Positions 36,737 through 44,403 of a stretch of 64,000 nucleotides of DNA are shown piece by piece. This DNA is from JABCYV01 sp963696025 (GTDB lineage Bacteria; Acidobacteriota; Terriglobia; Terriglobales; Acidobacteriaceae). The notes below the pieces were generated by a model that worked only from the letters and a program-made list of their open reading frames with translations, was not told the origin of the DNA and searched no databases. The translations under genes were made by a program, and so were the position numbers. How positions within the stretch are numbered: position 1 is the stretch's first letter; the number at the start of each line of letters is the position of its first letter. The stretch is from assembly GCA_963696025.1 (NCBI GenBank), contig CAVOII010000004.1, forward strand, positions 620,001 to 684,000, given 5' to 3'.

Positions 36737-37705
36737 ATGGTAGTGCTTCTTGCCGTTCTGGTATTCGTGGTGGTTGCGTTAGCAGTGTTTGTCGTCGGCT
36801 CCCTATTGGACCAGCGCAGCGCTCAGGCCCGTCTGCTCCGCGAGCGCCTGGCCACGGTGGAGAAAGCAGCGGAACGCGCTCCCAGCGAGGAGCTGGCACT
36901 GTTGCGCGACGAGATGTTGAGCCAGATTCCTGCGCTCGACAGCCTGCTGCGCCGTTCCTCCCGCATTTCGGGTCTGCAGACCATGCTTTCCCAAGCTAAT
37001 CTGAAATGGCGTGCGGGCAATATCCTGATCTTTTGCGTGGCCAGTGGAGCAGGCGTGGGCCTGTTGGTGTTACTCTTCAGCGGATTCCCGCAGTTTGTCT
37101 GGCTGGGAGTGATTCTGGGCGCGTTGATGCCGTATTCTTATGCTTCCTACCGCCGCACGAAACGCTTCCAGAAATTCGAAGAACTCTTTCCCCAAGCCAT
37201 CGATACCCTGGCGCGTGCAGTGCGCGCCGGTCACGCGTTCACGACGGCATTAGAGTTGATTGCGAATGAGATCTCAGAGCCGGTCGCTTCGGAGTTTCGC
37301 AAGCTGTTTGAAGAGCAGAAATTCGGCCTGCCGGTGCGCGACGCACTCATCAACCTTACCGAGCGGGTTCCCCTGGTCGATGTGAAGTTCTTCGTTACCG
37401 CGGTCATGTTGCAGCGTGAAACTGGCGGAAATTTGGCAGAGATTCTCGATAATCTCTCTTATGTGATCCGGGAACGCTTCAAGATCATGCGGCAGGTGCG
37501 GGTTTACACGGCGCAAGGCCGTCTCACCATGATGCTTTTGATGGGGCTGCCGCCGATCATCGTGGTGACCATGTTGCTCATGAATCCGAGCTTCATCCAT
37601 CCCCTGTTCGCGGACCCGCTTGGACACACACTGGTGGTTGCAGGCATCACTTTGCAGACGATTGGGTACTTCGTGATTCGCAGGATTATTCAGATTCAGG
37701 TCTAG
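36737..37705 (+). CDS. tadB: Tad inner-membrane platform protein TadB
   Basis: 322 aa from the ATG at 36737; the frame is open back into cpaF, but that start would bury a hydrophobic segment. Type II secretion F-domain (from FPQAIDTLARAVRAGHAFTT to LELIANEIS, and FFVTAVMLQRETGGNLAEIL), with membrane helices at the N-terminus, mid-chain (residues about 85-130) and C-terminus. Pairs with TadC as the platform. The tadC ATG begins three bases after the stop. Confidence 0.92.
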   Translation: MVVLLAVLVFVVVALAVFVVGSLLDQRSAQARLLRERLATVEKAAERAPSEELALLRDEMLSQIPALDSLLRRSSRISGLQTMLSQANLKWRAGNILIFCVASGAGVGLLVLLFSGFPQFVWLGVILGALMPYSYASYRRTKRFQKFEELFPQAIDTLARAVRAGHAFTTALELIANEISEPVASEFRKLFEEQKFGLPVRDALINLTERVPLVDVKFFVTAVMLQRETGGNLAEILDNLSYVIRERFKIMRQVRVYTAQGRLTMMLLMGLPPIIVVTMLLMNPSFIHPLFADPLGHTLVVAGITLQTIGYFVIRRIIQIQV

Positions 37706-37708
37706 CGC

Positions 37709-38611
37709 ATGGCATTGGCTTTAGCAATCGTGCTGTTTCTCACCATCGCCCTGGCGGTGTTTTCGTTTGGGGCGGCGGTTTATGCTCCCTCTTCGGTGCT
37801 GGGCTCGCGTTTGCGCGCGCTCGGCTGGCAGCGGGCACAACCGCAGGAGAAAACCGCGTTCAAGGAGCGACTCGAGCAGGCATTCGATCCCCTTAGCAAG
37901 GCGTTGCCCCTGTCGCCCGACGAAGTATCGCGGACCCGGGCATGGCTCATTCAGGCCGGGCTTCGCGAACCGCGCCACTTGACTCTCTATGTTGGCAGCC
38001 GCGTATTCATGGCGCTGTTGGGATTCGTCATCGCCTTCGCGATCACGGGTTTCAATTCGCCGATTTTGCTGGTCAGCGTAACCGCTCTGGGCTTTTTTAT
38101 TCCCCGATTCGTGCTAAAGCGCATGATCCGAGACCGGCAGCGGCGCATTACACTGGCATTACCCGATGCGCTCGATCTGACGGTCATCTGCGTCGAGGCC
38201 GGACTGGCGCTCGACCAGGCCATGATGCGAGTGGGCGTCGACCTGCACCACGCGCATCCCGATCTGAGCAATGAGTTCCATCTGGTTAACCTGGAGATGC
38301 GGGCCGGCAAACCGCGGGCCGAAGCGCTGCGCAATCTTGCCGCGCGCACCGGGGTAGACGATATTCGCGCTTTGGTAGGCACTCTGATTCAGACCGATCG
38401 CTTCGGGACCAGTGTAGTCCAGGCGCTGCGCGTGCATTCGGACTCGCTGCGCACCGAACGTCGCCAAAGAGCGGAAGAACAAGCCGCTAAGACCACCATC
38501 AAGATGGTTGTCCCCCTCGTGTTGTTTGTTCTGCCTTCCATTATCTTTGTGACTCTGGGACCGGCGATAATCCAGCTGGTTCGTACCCTGATGCCACAGG
38601 CCGGACGGTGA
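37709..38611 (+). CDS. tadC: Tad inner-membrane platform protein TadC
   Basis: 300 aa. N-terminal helix (residues 2-22), helices at about 88-130, the second T2SS-F domain (LPDALDLTVICVEAGLALDQ, LVGTLIQTDRFGTSVVQALR, then HSDSLRTERRQRAEEQAAKT), and a C-terminal helix pair (MVVPLVLFVLPSIIFVTLGP). It follows tadB at three bases, so translation is coupled. Confidence 0.94.
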   Translation: MALALAIVLFLTIALAVFSFGAAVYAPSSVLGSRLRALGWQRAQPQEKTAFKERLEQAFDPLSKALPLSPDEVSRTRAWLIQAGLREPRHLTLYVGSRVFMALLGFVIAFAITGFNSPILLVSVTALGFFIPRFVLKRMIRDRQRRITLALPDALDLTVICVEAGLALDQAMMRVGVDLHHAHPDLSNEFHLVNLEMRAGKPRAEALRNLAARTGVDDIRALVGTLIQTDRFGTSVVQALRVHSDSLRTERRQRAEEQAAKTTIKMVVPLVLFVLPSIIFVTLGPAIIQLVRTLMPQAGR

Positions 38612-38624
38612 GACAGGAGTTGTG

Positions 38625-39023
38625 ATGTCACCATCGGGCCCAACCGGATATGCCTTCAATCGCACGCGCCACGCCTACCTGGCCACGCAGTTGTGTTTTG
38701 CGCGGACGCACTGGTCACGTTTGCTCGGCCTGATGGGCAAAGATGCGGCCAGTTTCCGTGCCGGACAAGGACTTTGGATCACTCCCTCCCACGGAGTCCA
38801 CACCTTTGCCATGCGCTTCTCAATCGACGTAGTTTATTTGGACGGAAAGAAAATTGTGGTTCACCTGGAAGAAAATCTCAAGCCTTGGCGGGTTGCCGCT
38901 GTGCGCCTGCGCGCCGCATCGGTGCTGGAACTGCCTGGCAACACGCTTAGCGCTACCGGCACCGCTATCGGAGATGAAATCGAGATTGCTTCAGGGCACG
39001 CTCGGGAGGCAGCCACAGCGTGA
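38625..39023 (+). CDS. DUF192-family protein
   Basis: 132 aa from the ATG at 38625 (CAGGAG upstream; a GTG one codon before is possible). The DUF192 signature is present: ARTHWSRLLGLMGKDAAS, GLWITPSHGVHTFAMRFSID, then VVYLD and VLELPGNTL. No signal peptide here, unlike many DUF192 proteins. Members are small beta-barrels of unknown function often tucked beside secretion or pilus genes. The stop overlaps the next start as GTGA, tying it to the pilus operon. Confidence 0.88.
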   Translation: MSPSGPTGYAFNRTRHAYLATQLCFARTHWSRLLGLMGKDAASFRAGQGLWITPSHGVHTFAMRFSIDVVYLDGKKIVVHLEENLKPWRVAAVRLRAASVLELPGNTLSATGTAIGDEIEIASGHAREAATA

Positions 39024-41059
39024 ACCAGGGACCCAAACTTCTAGTCGAGTGGTCGTCGCCCTGGGAGGAATTTCTTACCTCCATTCGACCCGCGCTGGGA
39101 CGCTCGCCACAACACCTGGCTGGCGAAGCTCACGTCGGATTGTTTCCCTACCGGGGCATGCTGATCTGCTGGGTAGTGGAAGTCGTTTTGCTGATCGCGG
39201 CAGTAGCGCTGCCGGCAAGAATAGCCAGCATGCAACCATATGCGGCGCCGCCGCGGCCCAAATACGAAGTCATCTATTATTCAGGGGACGAGCTGCCCCG
39301 CACTGAGGATAAAGGTGGAGCGGCTTCGGGACGCTCCGGTCGTTCCGGCGGCCAGGAAGCCCATCACCGCACCCAGACCATCCGCGTGGCACGGGGAAAT
39401 TCGCTGCGAGAAACGGTTGTGGATGCGCCCAAACTGAATCTGCCGCGTTCTGATTCGGCGGTGGCAAATTTGCTGGCTATGAAGGCTGTTCCAGGGCCTG
39501 CTCCAGCAGAAGGATTGAAATCTTCGCAGCGGGCTCCGGCGCTTTCGCCTATGGCGGTGCCTCCGGCGCCTAGTGTCCAATCTGACAAAATGCGCGGCGC
39601 CCCGGGCTTGAGCGCGGGCGTGATTGCGCCGACGCCGCAAGTGCAACGCGACCAGATGCAAGCTGCGCCCACACTGAGTGCCAACGTAATTGCGCCAGCC
39701 GCGTCAGCCCAGCAGCGCGACATCGCAACCCTTCGCCTGCCAGGCTCCCAGCCCGTGCAGATAGTACCGCCTCCGGTTTCAGCACCAGAGAAAACGACCA
39801 ATTCGGACTCAAGGCTCACGCTGCCTGCGCCCAGCGTAATCGCGCCCCCGCCTACAGTGACTCGCGATCTTTCGGTGGCAGGACCCGGCTTCGGAGCGGG
39901 TGAATTGCGCAAACAGATTGTCCCGCCTCCAGCGCAGATGGGAGGAACTTCAACGGAACGCCAAACCGTGGGTGGTATGGGCGGTGGTCTGGGGAATCCT
40001 GCGGTGGTCCCCCCTCCCGTGCAGTTGAGTGGCGGTTCGGGTGGTCAGCATCAGCCGGTCAGTGGCTTGGGTGGCGGCACGGGGATTGTTCCGCCTCCTC
40101 CGACTTTGTCCGGCGGCACTTCCCTAAGCGGCCAGGGCAGCGGAAGCCGCGGCTCGGGACGCGGCGGCGCTCTGGACGTGGGCTCCGTCGCAGCGCCCCC
40201 AAAGAGCGGCGGCAGCGGCACTGGAACCGGGATCGTCGTCTCCAACAGGCCAGGAACAGGTGTCGGGGTGCCTGGCAACGGGGGGGCCGGGGCTTTGGCA
40301 ATGTCTCCCTCGGGCGGGGACAAGCCTGGCTTGGGTGGATCGGGTGGTGGCAGCGGCATTGGTCGAGGGAACGGACCGGGAAGCGGGTCTTCCGGGGAAG
40401 GAGCAGGTGCCGGAAAAGAGGGTAGCGGTCGTGGCTCCGATGTGATGGCGAAAAACGGAATCTCTCCTTACCCCGGTCCCGGCGGCGCCGGCAGCGGAAC
40501 CGGTGGAGCGCCGGCCATTCCTGGTGTGGCAGTAAAGGGTGGAACCAGCAGCAGCGCAGCAGTTACGCTGCCGAGCTTTGGTTCCGGCTCAAATCAAGCC
40601 GGCGCGCCAGGACGGTCTTCTGTGAACGACCACCACGGTCCCGGGATCACCATCGAAGCTAGCCCGCGCTCGGGCGGCGCATTCAACTTCTACGGCAGGC
40701 TGAACGCTGATAAGGTGTACACCATCTATATCGAAACGGGCTTGGGAACTGCGGTTCTCGAATACGGGGATTTCACTTCCGCGGCTCGTCGCTATCCGGG
40801 AGACCTCTCCGCGCCAGAACCGATCCGGGTCGAGCTGCCTGCGAATTTGCGTCGTTCGCGCCTGATAATTACTTGTGTTCTCGATCGCTCTGGAGCGCTT
40901 ACAAATCTGCGAGTCCTGGAGTCAAGCGGTGCCGAGATGACCAGCAAAGTGATGGCGGCGTTACCAACGTGGAAGTTCAGACCAGCCATGCGCGGAGATC
41001 AGCCCGTCGAGGTGAATGCGATTCTGGGATTCGGAGTCGATACCAACGATAGATTTTGA
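39020..41059 (+). CDS. Long TonB-like protein with Gly/Pro/Ser-rich linker
   Basis: 679 aa, GTG start overlapping the DUF192 stop. Cytoplasmic N-terminus of about 50 residues, a single membrane helix (ICWVVEVVLLIAAVALPARI), then about 480 residues of low complexity. Residues about 170-270 carry three or four imperfect copies of a motif like APxLSxxVIAPxPxVQRDxM; residues about 310-530 are almost pure Gly/Ser/Pro. The last 110 residues form a TonB-type C-terminal domain (ITCVLDRSGALTNLRVLESS, MTSKVMAALPTWKFRPAMR). It could reach across the periplasm and contact an outer-membrane partner, perhaps the pilus secretin. No exbB/exbD nearby. Function is inferred. Confidence 0.8.
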   Translation: MNQGPKLLVEWSSPWEEFLTSIRPALGRSPQHLAGEAHVGLFPYRGMLICWVVEVVLLIAAVALPARIASMQPYAAPPRPKYEVIYYSGDELPRTEDKGGAASGRSGRSGGQEAHHRTQTIRVARGNSLRETVVDAPKLNLPRSDSAVANLLAMKAVPGPAPAEGLKSSQRAPALSPMAVPPAPSVQSDKMRGAPGLSAGVIAPTPQVQRDQMQAAPTLSANVIAPAASAQQRDIATLRLPGSQPVQIVPPPVSAPEKTTNSDSRLTLPAPSVIAPPPTVTRDLSVAGPGFGAGELRKQIVPPPAQMGGTSTERQTVGGMGGGLGNPAVVPPPVQLSGGSGGQHQPVSGLGGGTGIVPPPPTLSGGTSLSGQGSGSRGSGRGGALDVGSVAAPPKSGGSGTGTGIVVSNRPGTGVGVPGNGGAGALAMSPSGGDKPGLGGSGGGSGIGRGNGPGSGSSGEGAGAGKEGSGRGSDVMAKNGISPYPGPGGAGSGTGGAPAIPGVAVKGGTSSSAAVTLPSFGSGSNQAGAPGRSSVNDHHGPGITIEASPRSGGAFNFYGRLNADKVYTIYIETGLGTAVLEYGDFTSAARRYPGDLSAPEPIRVELPANLRRSRLIITCVLDRSGALTNLRVLESSGAEMTSKVMAALPTWKFRPAMRGDQPVEVNAILGFGVDTNDRF

Positions 41060-41092
41060 GGTCTCGCTCAATAGTTATAAACTCTCTGCCGT

Positions 41093-41788
41093 TTAACTCA
41101 GCAACTCGCAGACGATGGCTTCGACGTGAATCAGAGTCGTGTCGAGAAACTCGATGCCCATGGCATCCGAGCCCCGCAACAATAACGGGAGCTCAGTGCC
41201 TGCCAGAACTAAGGCTTCCACGCCGTCTTCGGCTTTCATTCGGTGCGCAATGCGGAGAATCTCCGCTCTTGTCTCAGGCAAGAATTGATTATTGAGCAGC
41301 TCACCAATGTACTTCCTGTGAATGAATTCTCTCTCCGACTCTTTCGGTAGGACCAGGGCGATTCCCGCCCGCTCGAACTCGTTCGGATAGAAGCTCCCTC
41401 GCATGGTGAATCCCGTTCCAAACAGGCCCACGCGCTTGAGGCCGAGCGCCTTTGCACGGTCAGAGGTAGCGCGCACGATGCTGAGAAGAGGGATTGCTGA
41501 CCGGCGTTGGAGCTCGTCGAAGACGAGGTGCGGCGAATTCGCCGCGATGAAGCCAAAGTCTGCGCCTGCACGCACCAGTGACTCCAGACCGGCGGCAAGA
41601 TAATCGGCCAAGGCACCTAGCCGGCCGGCGTCGAGCATGGCGATGCCCTGATCAACGTCGAGGCTGTTGATGACGAAATGCGGATATCCCGCATTCGGTT
41701 TCCGCGTGCGATAGCGCGCAATGATGGACCGGTAGTAGTCGATGGTAGTCTCGGGCCCAAGCCCGCCAATCATGCCTATGGTTCGCAT
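41093..41788 (-). CDS. Asp/Glu racemase-family protein with both cysteine positions substituted
   Basis: 231 aa. Start MRTIGMIGGLGPETTIDYYR is the classical aspartate/glutamate racemase opening. The first catalytic block, usually CNTxH or TNTxH, reads AANSPHLVFDEL. The second, usually GCTE[IL]xLL, reads AGTELPLLL, so no cysteine is visible at either catalytic position. Fold and substrate pocket (FGTGFTMRGSFY) otherwise appear intact and full length. It may be a non-racemising member or use other residues. It stands convergent to the TonB-like gene with 33 bp between stops. Confidence 0.85.
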   Translation of the reverse strand: MRTIGMIGGLGPETTIDYYRSIIARYRTRKPNAGYPHFVINSLDVDQGIAMLDAGRLGALADYLAAGLESLVRAGADFGFIAANSPHLVFDELQRRSAIPLLSIVRATSDRAKALGLKRVGLFGTGFTMRGSFYPNEFERAGIALVLPKESEREFIHRKYIGELLNNQFLPETRAEILRIAHRMKAEDGVEALVLAGTELPLLLRGSDAMGIEFLDTTLIHVEAIVCELLS

Positions 41789-41971
41789 GTTACCGGGGAG
41801 AGATGCATGGCGGGCACTGTAGGATTCGACTAGAAGCGTTCACCACATTTCTTGATTTCACAACTGCAACGCAGACTTTCATTGTTCAATCGATCCGCTA
41901 AAAACGCAGTAGTTGTTGGCTTCGTTTCGTAATAGTCCCTGGCGGCTAAACTTCCCGGGTCAGATGAACTC

Positions 41972-43216
41972 TCACTTCTGGAGGAATCTCGCCTCTCCTC
42001 CGCGTCTGACGTCGGTCCAGTTGCGCCATGGCGCAGTAGAGCTGCCGGTCGAGGCCTCACACGCATTTGTCAGTTCTGTGATCTGGCTCACGACGATTTC
42101 CTTGGCCTGGTGCGACTGAGCCCAGATAACCTCGACGACCGCGATGTTGACGTCGCAGCTGCGTCGCGCGAGGGCATCCTGCTCTTGGAGCTGGAGTAAC
42201 GGGATCATAGTCTGCGCAAAATCAGGATCGCTTGGGATACATGCAGTCAAACTACGAGCCATATCTCCGTTTGGGAACGTTGGTCGGCTGGCAGCGAAGC
42301 GGGGTTCGGGCACTTGAGGAAAAGTGCAACAACGGTACATCAGCATCTGAGGTTGGATGAGATTCGCGACCTCGTCCTGCTCACGCACACCTAGCGGAGG
42401 AAGATTACTCCGTGCGGGCGGCAACGCGAGGTGAAGGGCGGTGTCTTCCCAGAAATCAGCCTCGCCCTCCGTGCCCAAGTAAACCGCTTTCGAGCAAGAA
42501 ATATCCAGAACTGTACCTCGGTTTCCTGGGACGAACAGGCCGCGATAGTTTGACACGCGCAATTTTGACACGCGCAATAAAGACGTAATTGTGCGAGACA
42601 GATACGGCTGGTTAACGATTAAAGTCGGGCGCAAGACCATCGGCAGTGAGAGGAGAGAACTCCGCGAGAACTCCGCCAAGAGTAGGCCGCGACGACTCAA
42701 GCACCTAAGTAGCCGAAAGAAGGTGATCGCATGGCTCATGTCTGGTCCAGAAACCACCAGGGTGGGTGGACTCGACAAACAGTCCGAGAACCACGTGGTC
42801 GCGGTCCAGGCTGTCGCCATCACGGCTTCCGGTGCGGAAAGGCCAATGTAGCGTTCGAACAGATTTGCGATTCCGTTGAAAAGCGCCTTAGTGCTGGCGT
42901 AGGGTCTCGCGGCGCTGGGGAAGCGCATCGCTTGCCGGATACTCACGTCCAATTCCAGTGGACGGTACACCTGGCGGAGGTGATCAATCTGCGGCGCGAT
43001 GCGCACTCTGTTCCCGTTCCAAAAAAGCAGAGCTGGCTTTCGGTTGTCGGCTGGGGCGACAAGCTCAATCAATGTGCCGTCGGCGAACATTTCGCCCGAG
43101 GTGGCAACAGTGCGGTCCCCTGGTTCGGATTTGTTTCTGGCAGTTCGCCGGGCAGATTTCGTCATGGTTCGCTCCATCAGTGCACCAGTCAGACAAACTG
43201 GCTCGCACTCAGCCAT
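41972..43216 (-). CDS. Conserved acidobacterial-type hypothetical protein with P-loop-like core
   Basis: 414 aa. Not assigned to a named family. The centre reads TLVVSGPDMSHAITFFRLLR, followed by CLSRRGLLLAEF and RPTLIVNQPYLSRTITSLLR. This resembles a Rossmann/P-loop ATPase strand-loop-helix in which the Walker A lysine is missing, then a RGLFVPGNRG segment. The last 35 residues look unlike the rest, and a frameshift near 41990 would join a reading frame ending HLTREV, so the C-terminus may be damaged. Resemblance to a protein type common in Acidobacteria genomes is from memory. The frame allows an ATG nearer residue 14. Confidence 0.6.
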   Translation of the reverse strand: MAECEPVCLTGALMERTMTKSARRTARNKSEPGDRTVATSGEMFADGTLIELVAPADNRKPALLFWNGNRVRIAPQIDHLRQVYRPLELDVSIRQAMRFPSAARPYASTKALFNGIANLFERYIGLSAPEAVMATAWTATTWFSDCLSSPPTLVVSGPDMSHAITFFRLLRCLSRRGLLLAEFSRSSLLSLPMVLRPTLIVNQPYLSRTITSLLRVSKLRVSNYRGLFVPGNRGTVLDISCSKAVYLGTEGEADFWEDTALHLALPPARSNLPPLGVREQDEVANLIQPQMLMYRCCTFPQVPEPRFAASRPTFPNGDMARSLTACIPSDPDFAQTMIPLLQLQEQDALARRSCDVNIAVVEVIWAQSHQAKEIVVSQITELTNACEASTGSSTAPWRNWTDVRRGGEARFLQK

Positions 43217-43631
43217 CGGCTCATCAGCTCCGGCTGGTAAGGGAGATTTTGTGTTCAGCTATCTTGAGAAAGATTGTTCAGATCCAGAAATACAATTCAG
43301 AGGTTCATACACACATAATTCGCAGGGATTGAAACGATCATCTGTGGCCTTGCGCCACAACGACAACACTAGGGCAGTTTTAAATCATCGGCTTGCCATG
43401 TCAATGCGGAAATGTTCGCATCCCGTCGGCATAATTGTTATCTGCGAGATAGCCCGATAGGGAGAAATCGATGTTGCAACAGGTCAATCAGCCAAATAGC
43501 GATCCCACCAAGCGCGGTAACTGGATGGCGCGGTTTCAGTCCTTGCCTCTCGATTTTTGACAAAGAGGGGTGACTTGCGGCCGTTTCTTAAGTCTTTCTG
43601 TTTTGTCGATCTACTACTCGCTTGGCGATGC
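43217..43631. other. Gene-free spacer
   Basis: 415 bp without a supportable gene on either strand. It must carry the promoter of the 414-aa gene on the minus strand. No repeat or hairpin of note was seen. Confidence 0.5.
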
Positions 43632-43811
43632 TCATTCTTCTTTGGTCTTCTGCTTAGCTTTGGCTTTAGCCCATCTTGCCGTAACTGCTTTTCGTGCAAT
43701 CTCCGTTCTTTGCTCAGCGGTAAGCCGCTCGGCGCGAATCTTGCCCCCTTTGGAGCCGCCCAGCTTGCCTAATGCGACCGCGTTAGGATTCTTTTTCTGC
43801 TTCTTCCGCAT
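43632..43811 (-). CDS. Small basic protein (ALGKLGGxKGGK type)
   Basis: 59 aa. Reads MRKKQKKNPNAVALGKLGGS, then KGGKIRAERL, TAEQRTEIARKAVTARWAKA and a lysine-rich end (KAKQKTKEE). The pattern ALGxLGG-x-KGGxxRAxxLxxEQRxEIARxAxxARW is a recurrent small-protein motif, seen often beside accessory genes. It is highly basic and probably binds nucleic acid. Function unknown. Confidence 0.75.
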   Translation of the reverse strand: MRKKQKKNPNAVALGKLGGSKGGKIRAERLTAEQRTEIARKAVTARWAKAKAKQKTKEE

Positions 43812-43872
43812 AAAGGTAGTTCGAACTTAAGTCCTCTCGTTGGGGAAATCAATATCCTGCAAGAGTCTTGAC

Positions 43873-43916
43873 TTATACTTAGGCGTGTATGTATTATACT
43901 TAGGCGCATAAGTATC
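43873..43916. promoter_or_regulatory. Operator-like site: 13-bp direct repeat plus 20-bp palindrome
   Basis: TTATACTTAGGCG occurs at 43873-43885 and again at 43894-43906, exactly 21 bp (two helical turns) apart. The second copy is also the left half of a near-perfect palindrome ATACTTAGGCGCATAAGTAT (43897-43916, only the two bases flanking the GCGC centre unpaired). It ends 12 bp before the ATG at 43928, where a repressor would block transcription or translation. Confidence 0.65.
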
Positions 43917-43927
43917 AAAGAGGACGC

Positions 43928-44269
43928 ATGAAAAGAGGACACAACGTGCGATGCAATCTGCGCTGGGCCCGGAAATTGTGGACTGGGATCTCGCCAATAG
44001 GCTTGGTCGCTTTGAGACAGATTTCGGAGCTGTACAAATTTTCTGTTCCTCTGGGCGATGTTTTGTTTCTCGATGGCAGATGGTACGTCACTCATGTCGG
44101 TTTGCTGCGTCTGGCGCACCGAGAGTCTTGTGCTGGTATCCATGTCCAGATGGTTCGCGAGTTATGCGATGTGGCGACTTCAAGATTGGCATTCAAAGCC
44201 ACAGCCTATGCGCATCCAGGCTGCAAAGGTTTCGTCGGATACGGAGATGCCGACCCCTACACCCGATGA
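43928..44269 (+). CDS. Hypothetical protein, possibly a truncated Rad52/RecT-like annealing protein
   Basis: 113 aa. AAGAGG lies before the ATG. After a basic start it reads FLDGRWYVTHVGLLRLAHRE, CAGIHVQMVREL and AFKATAYAHPGCKGFVGYGD, ending DADPYTR. The order GLLRxAxRxxCxGI then GFxGYGDADP resembles the N-terminal half of a family that normally continues with an AExRAxxRALR helix, like single-strand annealing proteins; here a stop cuts it short. Family assignment is from memory and tentative. It sits right behind the palindromic operator-like site. Confidence 0.55.
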   Translation: MKRGHNVRCNLRWARKLWTGISPIGLVALRQISELYKFSVPLGDVLFLDGRWYVTHVGLLRLAHRESCAGIHVQMVRELCDVATSRLAFKATAYAHPGCKGFVGYGDADPYTR

Positions 44270-44403
44270 AATCGGGTTCGGCTCTCCTCAACAATCCCTC
44301 TTGCCGTCTTGAAACCTAAAGCAAAAAAACAGGACATGCAGAGCACACGATGATGCACCATGCACATCCTGCCGACAAGTGCGACCAAATCCAGGAACCA
44401 GCT

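Noticed and set aside
43484..43699. 71-aa minus-strand frame
   Set aside because: Overlaps the 59-aa ALGKLGG protein in a different frame; the latter has the recognisable motif.
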